Positions 52,986-62,036 of a DNA stretch of 64,000 nt are shown here, piece by piece. Origin of the DNA: Pinirhizobacter sp036499745 (GTDB lineage: Bacteria > Pseudomonadota > Gammaproteobacteria > Xanthomonadales > Rhodanobacteraceae); the NCBI RefSeq assembly GCF_036499745.1, contig NZ_DASYDG010000001.1, positions 17,570 through 81,569 of the forward strand, read 5' to 3'. Positions within the stretch are counted from its first letter, which is position 1, and each line of letters starts with the position of its first letter. The notes under the pieces were generated by a model. The model did no database searches. It saw only the letters and a program-made list of their open reading frames with translations, and was not told the DNA's origin. The position numbers and the translations under genes were made by a program.

Positions 52986-53597
52986 TTAAATATTCTCAGG
53001 ATTGACGTGCTTGACCACATGGCCGGTGGCATCTAAAAACTCCAGGCTCGATTGACCGGCTGACGTGACTTTCAGGACGATGCGCTTTCGACCATTCCCA
53101 TCCATCAGCGACAGCATGGCGTCTCCATCTCCCGTGCGACCCACCCAAACGCGCTTGTTGTCGTCCCTGATCGCCATGCCAGCGAACTGATCGGTCTTAT
53201 CGTCGACACCCGCGATTTGAACGATCTGGTTGGCCCCGTACTTGTCGAAAGACAGGCTCCCGCCGGAGTCGATTACGTTTCCAGTGCTGTCTTTGCGGCC
53301 ACCAAAAATCAGACCGCCATTCTCCGAGCCCTCATCGTTGTAGAAAAGCATGCCGGCCTGTGGCCGATCCTGTGGCGGCTGTTCTTTGCCTTTCACGATC
53401 ACGCCGGGTAGATCTTTCTTGTTTGAAATGACCATGCGCAATGTACCGTCTGGTTCCACCACGTTGATGCGGTGGACTGTGATCTCATCGAATGCCGATG
53501 ACCTTGACGACGTAAACCCCGTTAGAAACAATACCACCACTAAGCCATTTACCAGCAGAGACATAGCGAGAAGCGACTTGGTCGTAAATGAAGCCAT
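52986..53597 (-). CDS. Conserved hypothetical membrane-anchored protein
   Basis: A 203-residue protein with one N-terminal helix (KSLLAMSLLVNGLVVVLFLTGF), then a periplasmic or cytoplasmic domain of short repeated beta segments: VHRINVVEPDGTLRMVISN, PQAGMLFYNDEGSENGGLIFGG, GMAIRDDNKRVWVGRTGDG. The repeated DG-x-x and NDEG turns suggest a beta-solenoid or sandwich. I recall similar hypothetical proteins in many bacteria but no function. It stands alone on the minus strand. Confidence 0.65.
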   Translation of the reverse strand: MASFTTKSLLAMSLLVNGLVVVLFLTGFTSSRSSAFDEITVHRINVVEPDGTLRMVISNKKDLPGVIVKGKEQPPQDRPQAGMLFYNDEGSENGGLIFGGRKDSTGNVIDSGGSLSFDKYGANQIVQIAGVDDKTDQFAGMAIRDDNKRVWVGRTGDGDAMLSLMDGNGRKRIVLKVTSAGQSSLEFLDATGHVVKHVNPENI

Positions 53598-53688
53598 CTA
53601 AGAAGTCCTTTTTTGAGGGTGACCGGGAAATGAACCTGGCCCCGTAATCACTGGCAAGGGAATATCTGGGTTCTCTTTGCGTACACGG

Positions 53689-54162
53689 TCAAGGCTCGAT
53701 CGACCGGATCGAGCTCACCAGCAGGACGACGCACACACCCAGCAGGGCAATGTCCTTGATCAGGAACTGCTCGACGAGCGTTGACACAATGGGGAAGCCT
53801 GTCGCGCTCCACTGGGTGATACCAGGCGTCGTCAGGATGAAAGAGGTCGTGAGCACGAAGGTGCCGGAGGCTATCGCCGCGCCGAGCGCTGAAAACAGCG
53901 GAAACCGGGCTCCGAGGGCAAGGAACGTCGCCGTCGTAAGTTCTATCGAGCCGAGTACCCGGGCCTCACCACGTACGCCGAACATGCCCAGCCAGCTCAT
54001 GAATGGACTGTTCGCGATCAAGGGCTGGATCGATTCCGCCGCATACGCGGAGAATTTCTGAATCGCGAACCAGACAAAAATAAAACACATGATCCAGCGC
54101 AAGGCAGCGAGGTGGCGATATGGACCGTGCCCTCGTTCTGCAACCTGAAATCGAATCTGCAT
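53689..54162 (-). CDS. DUF417 family membrane protein (YkgB/RclC-like)
   Basis: A 157-residue inner-membrane protein with four predicted helices. LRWIMCFIFVWFAIQKFSAYAAESIQPLIANSPFMSWL and GSIELTTATFLALGARFP are the DUF417 signature; the E. coli relative RclC is linked to reactive-chlorine resistance. Function here is uncertain. It is separated from the dioxygenase-like gene by ~85 bases and read in the same direction. Confidence 0.8.
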   Translation of the reverse strand: MQIRFQVAERGHGPYRHLAALRWIMCFIFVWFAIQKFSAYAAESIQPLIANSPFMSWLGMFGVRGEARVLGSIELTTATFLALGARFPLFSALGAAIASGTFVLTTSFILTTPGITQWSATGFPIVSTLVEQFLIKDIALLGVCVVLLVSSIRSIEP

Positions 54163-54247
54163 GACCCTTTCTCCGCGAATGCTAAGTTACATGATTGTAT
54201 TGGGGACTTGCTCATTCGTCGGGCGCATTAGTGCACGAGTCCGCCAA

Positions 54248-55198
54248 TCAAGACTTCCATTCCCTTGTATAGGAAAATCTCGTGGGCCGCAGCGACATGT
54301 ATTGGACGACGCGTGGTCGTTGTGCGCGGTTCGGACTGCTGCCATGCGGCAGCAGGTGGTGCCAGATGACCATGTCGCCGCGCTTTGCGGCAATCGGCTT
54401 CATCGTCAGGGTGCGCCGCGCATGATCCTGCACATTCACACCCTCAGGGACGCTTTTCAACCACTGCGTCAGCGTGCGATGAAAGCCCGGCACGCAGCTG
54501 AATGCCCCCTGGTCCTCGTCAACGTCGGCAAGATACACGATGCCCTGAAGTTCAAGACAGTGTGGTTCGGCAAGCGTGGCGTCCCAGTGCAAGTGCGGGC
54601 CGGGAAACGGCCAGTCCTTTCGCTCCGGCGGATTGAACCCGCCCTGGTCGATGGTTACCCAAAGATCTTCGCGTCCCCAAAGTTGGGCATGGGCCTTATG
54701 AATACGTGGTGCGCGACGATTGGCTGCCAGCGCCCGATGCCGCAGTAGCGGCACCCAGATGGAATGGCCCAGCGATTGGCGATACCAGGACTCCGGGTCG
54801 TTGCGGTCCATTCCTAGAAAATCGTAGATAGCCGTTTCCGCGAGTTCCGCTGCTTCCGGGGTGATCGCGTTACGCAGGATGACGTAGCCATGCTCATCCC
54901 AGTGGACAAGGTCGTCCTCGCTGAGGCCTTCGACGCCGTCGAGATTGCCGACCTCGGCGCCGACAGCCCCGCCTGCCAGTGCACGCCGCAGGCGATCAAG
55001 CGAACCTTCTTTCAGTTCGCCGTCGTTGCGCTCCCATATCCAGGCTTCGAATTGCGTGTAACTTGGCTGTTGGTGGTGCAGATAGCGCAAGGTTTCCAGC
55101 ACGTTAATCCGCAATCCAGCCAGCAACGTCTTCTCGATATCCTGCGGTAGCGGTGCGGCAGACCCTGGTGCGCAATGGCAAGCCCAGTAAGTATGCAA
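54248..55198 (-). CDS. Phytanoyl-CoA dioxygenase family (Fe(II)/2-oxoglutarate) oxygenase
   Basis: About 316 residues. The iron triad is visible: H-x-D in PHLHWDATL and a distal His in WHHLLPHGSSPNRAQRPRVVQ, where the Arg binds 2-oxoglutarate. DLVHWDEHGYVILRNAITPEAAEL is the PhyH entry motif. An ~80-residue helical N-terminal extension precedes it. The listed start is TTG; in frame just upstream the sequence encodes IIIDTTTSLGIGE right after a GGGGGAG tract, so the true start may be earlier and non-canonical. Substrate unknown. Confidence 0.78.
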   Translation of the reverse strand: MHTYWACHCAPGSAAPLPQDIEKTLLAGLRINVLETLRYLHHQQPSYTQFEAWIWERNDGELKEGSLDRLRRALAGGAVGAEVGNLDGVEGLSEDDLVHWDEHGYVILRNAITPEAAELAETAIYDFLGMDRNDPESWYRQSLGHSIWVPLLRHRALAANRRAPRIHKAHAQLWGREDLWVTIDQGGFNPPERKDWPFPGPHLHWDATLAEPHCLELQGIVYLADVDEDQGAFSCVPGFHRTLTQWLKSVPEGVNVQDHARRTLTMKPIAAKRGDMVIWHHLLPHGSSPNRAQRPRVVQYMSLRPTRFSYTREWKS

Positions 55199-55385
55199 TT
55201 CCCCGATACCAAGGCTGGTCGTCGTGTCGATGATGATTCTCCCCCTGCGCCAACGCCTCAGTTAATCACGAGCGGGAGCACCCTGGCTCGCTCGGCGTCG
55301 AGAACCGCTTGGGTACAGCCGGACCGGAGCCCACCTGGGGCGCCCGCCAAAGGATCGCTCCGTGGCGCCACAGAGCATGAGCGCG

Positions 55386-56039
55386 TCACCCAGCCGGTTT
55401 GCTGGCCGTGTTGAAGGCAAGCTGATCGGCAAAGGCGCGCTGGTAGGCCGGCCGCGCTTCGGCCCGGGTCACATAAGCTGCCAGGATCGGGAATTCTGCC
55501 AGCATGCCCGACGGCTTCAGGCGTAGCAGCACCGACACCATCACCAGATCTCCCGCGCTGAAGTCGCCGTCGAGCCACTCGGCATCGCCCAGGCGGTCCG
55601 ATAGCTTGCCCAGCCGTTCGCGAATGCGGTCCTGGACCAGGGGCAGGCGGTCCTTGCTCCAGGGCTTGTCGCCTTCCTGGAACTTCGCGATCGCCAGATC
55701 AAGGATGGGCGGCTCCACGGTACTGAGCGCGGAGAACATCCAGGTGACCGCCCGGGCGCGGGCATTGGCGTCGTCCGGCAGCAGGCCCGGATATCGCTGG
55801 GCGATGTGGAAGATGATCGCGCCCGACTCGAAGATGGCGAGATCGCCCTCCTCGTACGTGGGGATCTGGCCGAACGGGTGACGGGCCAGGTGCTCAGGCT
55901 CCTTCATGGCCTGGAAGGACACGGGCAGAACGGTGTACGCCTGGCCTGCTTCCTCAAGCGCCCAGCGCACGCGCGTATCCCGCGCCAAGCCCTTGCCGCC
56001 GTCGGGCGACCGCTCAAAGGCGGTGATCGTGATCGTCAT
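55386..56039 (-). CDS. Glutathione S-transferase family protein
   Basis: A 217-residue protein from ATG 56039, which has GAGGAA at seven bases. The N-terminal thioredoxin-like domain has HPFGQIPTYEEGDLAIFESGAI, the GSH-binding cis-Pro and Glu-Ser motif; a helical C-terminal domain follows (DAEWLDGDFSAGDLVMVSVLLRL, with the conserved N-cap/hydrophobic staple D). Probably detoxifies electrophiles or peroxides. Substrate unknown. A ~700-base gap with a structured element lies upstream. Confidence 0.9.
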   Translation of the reverse strand: MTITITAFERSPDGGKGLARDTRVRWALEEAGQAYTVLPVSFQAMKEPEHLARHPFGQIPTYEEGDLAIFESGAIIFHIAQRYPGLLPDDANARARAVTWMFSALSTVEPPILDLAIAKFQEGDKPWSKDRLPLVQDRIRERLGKLSDRLGDAEWLDGDFSAGDLVMVSVLLRLKPSGMLAEFPILAAYVTRAEARPAYQRAFADQLAFNTASKPAG

Positions 56040-56749
56040 CTTCAGTTCCTCGTTCGTGGACGCCACAGCGGTCCGTTATACCTACGTCGAACGAGAGGGT
56101 CGAGAATCGACATGGGTCTGCTCCCGGATCGACGTCAGTTCGTTGACTCATACCCAACGGACCGGACGAATGAACCACCCAGGCATGCGCCGCCTGTCGG
56201 CCCCAGTCACGTCATGGTGTTCATGACCGGTTAGCCAGCCGCGGATCACTCCGACACGACCCGATGGTTCATCCGTCCTGCGCTGACTCATGCAGGAGCA
56301 TTTCGCCACGCTGTTTGCACTCAGAGTGGCGGGCGAGCCAGGGTGGAAAACCGCGTATAAGTCAATACGGCCGAGCCGAAGCTCGCCTGACTGCCCGCCA
56401 TAGAAAAAACGGGGAATCACGGGTACCGCAGGTGGTGAAGCCTGCGATACCCGGACTTATAACTCGGGTTTCCACACCCGACCGCCGGGAGTTGCCCCGA
56501 CGGCACGCGCATCATCCCGGAAACCACACTCCGCTTTCCATAGTAAGGGTCGCAAAGTTTCCACTGACATCACATCGGAGAAACCTCAAACTACGTCTGC
56601 GCACGGCGCTTCCACGACTGTGATCGCCCGAGCACCCACCCTCCGAAGAATCCGCGCCTTCAGCGTTCCAACGGAAACAATATTGTTACAGCGCATGTCA
56701 TCGGCATTGCGTCACATTGCGTCGCCAGCAATGGTCGTGAAGAATAGCC
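56040..56749. other. 710-base intergenic region between GST and the OmpR-type regulator
   Basis: Open frames on both strands here lack Shine-Dalgarno sites and normal codon use. The main content is the structured element at 56327-56480. The last ~150 bases should carry the promoter for the response regulator at 56750. Confidence 0.5.
56327..56480 (-). ncRNA. Candidate structured RNA or small inverted-repeat element
   Basis: On the minus strand: a 13-bp stem (56453-56441 with 56432-56420) that is perfect if one G-U pair is allowed, a C(UUCG)G tetraloop hairpin CGAGC-UUCG-GCUCG (near 56373-56386), an 8-bp pair TGGCGGGC/GCCCGCCA (56327-56334 with 56393-56400), and a 7-bp alternative GGCGAGC/GCTCGCC that competes with the tetraloop hairpin. 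Outer, imperfect inverted repeats (56341-56363 and 56454-56479, cores GTGGAAA and TATAAGTC) flank much of it. The wobble and UUCG loop favour a minus-strand RNA; a mobile miniature element is the alternative. Confidence 0.45.
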
Positions 56750-57490
56750 ATGGAACCGGAGAAGGACTTGAACGCCTCTTTGCCACGCATCATTGTGGTC
56801 GACGACGACACCGAGCTGCTCGGCATGTTGCGTCGCTATCTGGGCGAACATGGGTTCCATGTATCAGCTTTTACGGGCGCCGATCAACTCGATCGCATGC
56901 TGCAGCGTGAGCCTTACGACGTGTTGATTCTCGACGTGATGATGCCGGGCGAGGACGGTTTGTCGATCTGTCGTCGATTGAGAGCCCAGAATCACAGTAT
57001 TCCCATACTCATGCTAACCGCGCGGGGCGATCCGATTGACCGTATCGTGGGTCTGGAAATGGGCTCGGACGATTACCTGGCCAAGCCCTTCGATCCGCGC
57101 GAACTGATCGCGCGCCTTCACGCCATACTGCGACGTCAAAAAATGCAGCTGAATTCCGTGACGTGGTCCTGCGATGACGTGATCAAGTTCGGACCGTTCT
57201 CGCTCAATATTTCCCGCATGCAGCTGGAGCGCGGCGACCATGTCATGGCTCTGTCGAGCATGGAGCTGCAGCTGCTGAAGGTTTTCTCAGCCAATGCCCA
57301 TCGACCGATGAGCCGCGAGCATCTATTGGAGAAGGTGAAGGGACGCGAACATGAATCATTGGATCGTAGTCTTGATGTACAGGTTCTTCGCTTGCGCCGA
57401 AAGATAGAAGACGATCCCTCAGAACCCAAGTACATCCGCACTATCTGGGGCGTCGGATACATGTTCGTCCCGGACAGCGCTCGTGATTAG
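56750..57490 (+). CDS. OmpR-family response regulator
   Basis: A 246-residue two-domain regulator. Receiver: VVDDDTELLGML, phosphorylation site D62 (LILDVMMPGEDG), YLAKPFDP. C-terminal winged helix: LSSMELQLLKVF, HRPMSREHLLEKVKGRE, DRSLDVQVLRLRRKIEDDPSEPKYIRTIWGVGYMF. It should bind direct repeats upstream of target genes. It overlaps the kinase gene by eight bases, forming a two-component pair of OmpR/EnvZ type. Targets are unknown; the downstream membrane-MBL gene is a candidate. Confidence 0.94.
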   Translation: MEPEKDLNASLPRIIVVDDDTELLGMLRRYLGEHGFHVSAFTGADQLDRMLQREPYDVLILDVMMPGEDGLSICRRLRAQNHSIPILMLTARGDPIDRIVGLEMGSDDYLAKPFDPRELIARLHAILRRQKMQLNSVTWSCDDVIKFGPFSLNISRMQLERGDHVMALSSMELQLLKVFSANAHRPMSREHLLEKVKGREHESLDRSLDVQVLRLRRKIEDDPSEPKYIRTIWGVGYMFVPDSARD

Positions 57491-58832
57491 AATTTGGCCA
57501 AGATCGCTCTTTGGGCGAAACTTGGTGTTGTTGATCGCGTTTTCGCTCGTCGTTCAGTTCGCAACCATCGCGGTCTACATGCTTTTGCAGCGACCACGCG
57601 TGATCGAACAAGGCGTGCTCGTCGCAACCCAGATAAATACGCTGAATGTCGCACTTTCCCGGGCGCCACCCTCCGTGCGCGACGATATCGTTCAGCAGAT
57701 CAACCGGGATGGACAGATCATCATCGCTTCGGACACGCAGCCTCCGGTAAACATCGAAGGCAGTGGCATGCTGATGAAACTATTCTTGAACACGGTGCGC
57801 TTGCATGTCTTGCCGCAAACACAGGTCCGCTGGGAGGACGACCCGTCATCCAGGCTGTGGGCCAGCGCCATCATCGAGCATAGGCGCTACTGGATCGTTC
57901 TTCCCGTGCGAATTCTTCTCCGGTTCGGCTGGTTAAGCTCGACGCTCATGCTTCTGATGATGGTGGCGTTGATGGCTACTATCGTGGCATTGCTCATCCA
58001 GCGACGTATCAATCGGCCGCTGAAAGAGATTGCCGAGGTTGCCCGCAAGCTGGGAGAAGGCGGTCAACCGGATCGGTTGCCGAACTACTCCTCGATCGAG
58101 CTGGCCACGGTTGCCAGTCAATTCAACATGATGACGGACAGCCTGGAGGCGATGGAATCGAGTCGAGCGGTGATGCTCGCGGGTATCTCCCACGACATTC
58201 GCACGCCGCTGACAAAATTGCGGCTGGCGCTGGCTATCGAGCAGCGACCCTCCGAAGAACCGGTGAGCCGCTATATCGACCAAATTGATCTCATCGTGGG
58301 GCAGTTTCTCGACTATGCCCGTACCGGTAGCGATGAACCGGCTACGGAAGGTGATCTCAATACCTTGATCCTGCAACTGGCGGGCGAGTTCGAAGAGCGT
58401 GGTTATCGCTTTGAGCTCAAGATGCAGAAGCTTCCGCCATTTCAGTTCCGATCCATCGCCATGCTGCGCGTCGTTCGAAATCTGATGGAGAACGCGGTGA
58501 AGTACGGCGTTCGTGGTTTAGAGGTGGTTACCTGGCACAAGCCGGATGAGATCGGCTTCAGTGTGCTTGATCGTGGCCCGGGTATTCCGGCCGCCGACTG
58601 CGAGCGATTGCTGCGGCCATTCATTCGCGCCGATACGGCGCGTTCGACCGTCAGTGGCACAGGCCTTGGGCTGGCCATTGTGGATCGTATCGTTCGCCTG
58701 CACGGCGGGCGCCTTTGTCTGACACCACGCTCCGGCGGCGGCCTCGCCGCCAATGTAGCGCTTCCTCTCTTCCACCCCGGCGGCACCAGGGGCGAGGAGC
58801 TTTCTTCCGGCGGCCGGCGATCTGCGTCGTAG
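57483..58832 (+). CDS. EnvZ-like sensor histidine kinase
   Basis: A 449-residue kinase from GTG 57483. Two helices (~13-36 and ~153-175) flank a periplasmic domain of ~115 residues; HAMP follows (~176-228, RRINRPLKEIAEVARKLG). H237 in GISHDIRTPLTKL is the phosphorylation site, with N box NLMENAVKYG, DRGPGIP and GTGLGLAIVDRI. The periplasmic domain has no recognised ligand. A Gly/Ser/Arg-rich tail ends the protein. Confidence 0.94.
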   Translation: MIRIWPRSLFGRNLVLLIAFSLVVQFATIAVYMLLQRPRVIEQGVLVATQINTLNVALSRAPPSVRDDIVQQINRDGQIIIASDTQPPVNIEGSGMLMKLFLNTVRLHVLPQTQVRWEDDPSSRLWASAIIEHRRYWIVLPVRILLRFGWLSSTLMLLMMVALMATIVALLIQRRINRPLKEIAEVARKLGEGGQPDRLPNYSSIELATVASQFNMMTDSLEAMESSRAVMLAGISHDIRTPLTKLRLALAIEQRPSEEPVSRYIDQIDLIVGQFLDYARTGSDEPATEGDLNTLILQLAGEFEERGYRFELKMQKLPPFQFRSIAMLRVVRNLMENAVKYGVRGLEVVTWHKPDEIGFSVLDRGPGIPAADCERLLRPFIRADTARSTVSGTGLGLAIVDRIVRLHGGRLCLTPRSGGGLAANVALPLFHPGGTRGEELSSGGRRSAS

Positions 58833-59054
58833 CCAGTTGAAACAATTGGGCGCGGTGCCGACATGACTGATAAACACCTTCGGCCTATCTTCACTGCACT
58901 CCCGACGTAACGGCCATTCGACGGGAGCTGCAACGCCCCAGTTTTCGGCAGCGTGCACAGCATAGCCAGTGACGTACTCCCCCAAGCGCCGGCTACCGCC
59001 TGCCGCTGCCGACTTCATGCGCCAGCGACTCCAGTCTTTTCCGAGGGTACTTCC

Positions 59055-60626
59055 GTGAGAAATTCCCCTATACAACGCAACATCTTCCATGTACTTCTTG
59101 CTCTTCATTTTGTTGGACTCGCGCTCACCATCGGCATGCGGTTTGCCAGCCTCGTTATCGATCGAGTGGCTGGTGCAGGCAGTCTCCAGACCCTGGCATT
59201 CGGCCGCGAGCTAACCGGGACTCTCGCGCGTACTCTCGCTCTGCCAGGTTTTCTTCTTCTGGTTGGTACCGGCATCACGATGACGCTGTTGCGTTACGGA
59301 CGGCGGCCGCCCCTCTGGGTATGGATGAAACTGGGCGTGACCGCGGCGGCTTTAGCCATCGCTACGCCCGTCGTGGCTCCTGCACTGACAGCCGCAAGGT
59401 CATGGGCGCGGTGGTCCTCGGAACATGGGCAGCTCGCACCGCAGTTTCTCGAAAGCGTGTCGCGCGCCAATCTGTTCGGCGGCATCGTGTTCACGTTGTT
59501 TCTTTCGAACATCGTCATCGCCGTCTGGAAGCCCTTCCTCTCGCGGAGGCCGAAGCGTTCCAGGCCAGCCATACTGGCCCTCCTGGGTTTGGCAACGACC
59601 GTCGCCAGCGGCTTGGCGATGGGATCAGGCATCGAACCGCCCGGTTTTCATCCCGGACAAAGCGGATCGCCGACGGTGCTGCCGGCCCACTCCCCTGGCA
59701 TCGACTACGCCGATGCGCAGATTCTTACCCAGAAGGTCGCGCCCGGTTTCTACACGCTCACCGGATCGCCTGGCGTGGATCCTGGCCACCCCGAGGGCGC
59801 CGGCGGCAGGATCGGCATCTTTGTCGGCTCTGACGGAATTTTCATGGTGGACGCGCAGTACTTGCCCATGGCAGCCAAGGTGATGGCTTCCATTCGGCGG
59901 ATCAGCAATGCGCCCATCCGTTTCCTCGTCGACACCCACTCGCATCCGGACCATACCGGCGGCAATCCGTACTTCGTCAAGCAAGGTGCGCTGCTCTTCG
60001 CACGGGAGGAAGCACGCAAAACGCTGACCGAACCACTGCCGGCGGCGGTCGGCAATGCAGCCTCGAGAACCGATCCGGCGCGGCTTCCCGTGGTGACGTA
60101 TGGATCGGGTGACCCGGTGCGAATTCGTATGGATGATGAGGTCGTGGACCTCATACCCCTCGAAAGCGCGCACACCAACGGCGATACCATCGTCCGCTTT
60201 GAAAAAGCGGATGTCATCATGATCGGGGATTTCTACCGCAACTACGGCTATCCATTCGTTGATGCTGCACACGGCGGGACGTTCAAGGGTGTTCTTGAGG
60301 CCGTTGATTTGGTAACCGCGCTTGCAGGACCTGCCACGGTACTCGTACCGGGCCACGGCACAATCATTCATCGCAGCGATCTTGTTCCGTACCGCGACAT
60401 GATCGTTGCCATCCGGAGGGAAGTCGAGCAGATGATAGGTGAAGGCAAATCAAGGCAAGACGTGCTTTATGCGAAATTGACCGCTCCTTACGATGCTCGC
60501 GTGCCTGGTGCGCTGACCCCTTTACCAGCGGGTTTCGGCACAAGCGCGGCTCGTTTTGTCGGCTCCTTGTATGACGAGGTCAAAGGCGGAGCCGATGGAT
60601 CTTCAAAGGGGACGGGCAAGAAGTGA
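59055..60626 (+). CDS. Membrane-anchored MBL-fold hydrolase (four-helix N-terminal domain fused to MBL)
   Basis: A 523-residue protein from GTG 59055 (GAGGG upstream). Residues ~1-190 hold four or five helices (NIFHVLLALHFVGLALTIGM, ALPGFLLLVGTGITMTLLRYG, WVWMKLGVTAAALAIATPVV, LFGGIVFTLFLSNIVIAV), a DUF2269-like membrane domain. Residues ~230-500 are an MBL domain with HSHPDHTGG, GDFYRNYGYPF and GHGTIIHRS, probably on the periplasmic side. The fusion suggests a hydrolase tethered to a redox or transport helix bundle. Substrate unknown. Confidence 0.82.
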   Translation: MRNSPIQRNIFHVLLALHFVGLALTIGMRFASLVIDRVAGAGSLQTLAFGRELTGTLARTLALPGFLLLVGTGITMTLLRYGRRPPLWVWMKLGVTAAALAIATPVVAPALTAARSWARWSSEHGQLAPQFLESVSRANLFGGIVFTLFLSNIVIAVWKPFLSRRPKRSRPAILALLGLATTVASGLAMGSGIEPPGFHPGQSGSPTVLPAHSPGIDYADAQILTQKVAPGFYTLTGSPGVDPGHPEGAGGRIGIFVGSDGIFMVDAQYLPMAAKVMASIRRISNAPIRFLVDTHSHPDHTGGNPYFVKQGALLFAREEARKTLTEPLPAAVGNAASRTDPARLPVVTYGSGDPVRIRMDDEVVDLIPLESAHTNGDTIVRFEKADVIMIGDFYRNYGYPFVDAAHGGTFKGVLEAVDLVTALAGPATVLVPGHGTIIHRSDLVPYRDMIVAIRREVEQMIGEGKSRQDVLYAKLTAPYDARVPGALTPLPAGFGTSAARFVGSLYDEVKGGADGSSKGTGKK

Positions 60627-60785
60627 ACCAGGGTGGAAACCCGTTGCCAAGCCAATGCGGCCGGAAGTGTCGCTTGCCGGACAAACTGTCCCGCTTGTAA
60701 CAACCATGTCTCCGGTCGTCACAAAATGCGTGCCTACGACCGCCAGCGCAGCTACCTTGTGACACCCGGCAATCAAGGCACTCGC

Positions 60786-61670
60786 ATGAAGAAAACAAGC
60801 CTGGCTCTCGTTCTTGTCCTGGGCTCCTGCGGCGCATTCGCGCGGACCGGCTCGCCGCCGTCACCGGCGCCCACGATGTTTTCCGCAGAGGCACAGTGGG
60901 GTCCCCAGAACGACGCATCGCCAGCATTCACGCCCGACGGAAATACCGTGCTGTTTACCCGGCGAACGGGTAGCTCGCGCCAGATCATGATCTCGCACAG
61001 GCACGGCGAGACGTGGTCGAAACCTGAGTTGGCGCCGTTTTCGAAAGTGGGCAACAGCATCGCACCGGCGATGGCTCCGGATGGCTCGTACTTGATCTTC
61101 GTCTCGAACCGTCCGGCGGTCGCGGGTGGCGCGCTCCTTGACGGCTTTTATGCCGGAAAGCCGCAACCGGAGCGCGGTGGCAACCTGTGGCGCGTGGACA
61201 GGAAAGGTGATGGGTGGGGTACACCCGTGCGCCTGCCCGACATCATCAACAGCGGCCCGTCGATTTACGATCCGTCGGTTGCACGGGACGGCAGTATTTA
61301 TTTCACCAGGACCGTCGGGAAGACAGGTGCGTTCCGGCTTTACAAAAGCGCGTTTCGCAATGACAGCCTGCAGGCACCCAGCCCCTTGCCGTTCAGCGAT
61401 GGCGTCACCGAAGATTACGATCCGGCCGTGGCTCCGGACCAGTCCTTCCTGGTATTCAGCTCGGAACGGGCGCCGGCCTCGGACACAGCGGACCTTTTCA
61501 TCGTGTTCGCCGCCGCCAACGGCTGGAGCGTACCTGTCCATATCGGCCCGTCCGGCTTCCAGGCGCACCTGAGCCCGGACTTGTCCACGCTTTACTTCAC
61601 CAACAAGCCGCCGGGCATTTGGGCCGTTCCATTGGGCCCGGTGCTCGCGCATGGACGGAATAAGTCATAG
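60786..61670 (+). CDS. PD40/TolB-like beta-propeller lipoprotein
   Basis: A 294-residue secreted protein. ATG 60786 has AAGG upstream; MKKTSLALVLVLGSCGAF has a lipobox-like LGSC. The mature part repeats the PD40 pattern: DASPAFTPDGNTVLFTRR, SIAPAMAPDGSYLIFVSNR, SIYDPSVARDGSIYFTR, DYDPAVAPDQSFLVFSSE, FQAHLSPDLSTLYFTN, five blades of a six-bladed propeller. Ligand or partner is not known. It follows the membrane-MBL gene by ~160 bases. Confidence 0.85.
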   Translation: MKKTSLALVLVLGSCGAFARTGSPPSPAPTMFSAEAQWGPQNDASPAFTPDGNTVLFTRRTGSSRQIMISHRHGETWSKPELAPFSKVGNSIAPAMAPDGSYLIFVSNRPAVAGGALLDGFYAGKPQPERGGNLWRVDRKGDGWGTPVRLPDIINSGPSIYDPSVARDGSIYFTRTVGKTGAFRLYKSAFRNDSLQAPSPLPFSDGVTEDYDPAVAPDQSFLVFSSERAPASDTADLFIVFAAANGWSVPVHIGPSGFQAHLSPDLSTLYFTNKPPGIWAVPLGPVLAHGRNKS

Positions 61671-61739
61671 CCTCAAGACATAGCACGGGCGAGCGCCGTC
61701 CTCCCCTGCCTGCACTGTCAGCTTCGTTTACTTCTCGAC

Positions 61740-62036
61740 TTAGCTATCGTATCCAGCTTCCTTCTGATGACGCACAGCAAGTATCGCAGCCATATCTCCA
61801 TCGAAGCGATAGAGGGCGATATAGCCACTGCTTCCAAATTCGATAGGCCACTCGCGGAATGAAGCTTCCATTTCTTCGACAGGACGACCGACCCGCGGTT
61901 GCCTGGCGAGGAGCTTGATGCTCTCTCGGATAGTCCTCACTGCACGTCTTGCAGCGTCCGTATCCTTCGAATAGAGGAAACGATAGATTCCTTGCATGTC
62001 CGCCAGCGCGAACGGGGTCCAGATCAATCGTGGCAC
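61740..62036 (-). CDS. RelE/ParE-family toxin
   Basis: A 98-residue basic protein from GTG 62036. LIWTPFALADMQGIYRFLYSKD and LARQPRVGRPVEEMEASFREWPIEFGSSGYIALYRFDGDMAAILAVRHQKEAGY are ParE/RelE signatures. It either poisons gyrase (ParE) or cuts mRNA on the ribosome (RelE); sequence leans to ParE. It overlaps the antitoxin by 13 bases, and the pair is read from the promoter with the palindrome at 62305-62331. Confidence 0.88.
   Translation of the reverse strand: MPRLIWTPFALADMQGIYRFLYSKDTDAARRAVRTIRESIKLLARQPRVGRPVEEMEASFREWPIEFGSSGYIALYRFDGDMAAILAVRHQKEAGYDS

Noticed and set aside
56148..56420. 90-codon minus-strand frame within the structured element
   Set aside because: I recall similar short translations in databases, but there is no Shine-Dalgarno site and the DNA is better explained by conserved structure.
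56264..56623. 119-codon plus-strand frame in the same gap
   Set aside because: Arg/His/Pro-rich, no start signal, crosses the hairpins.
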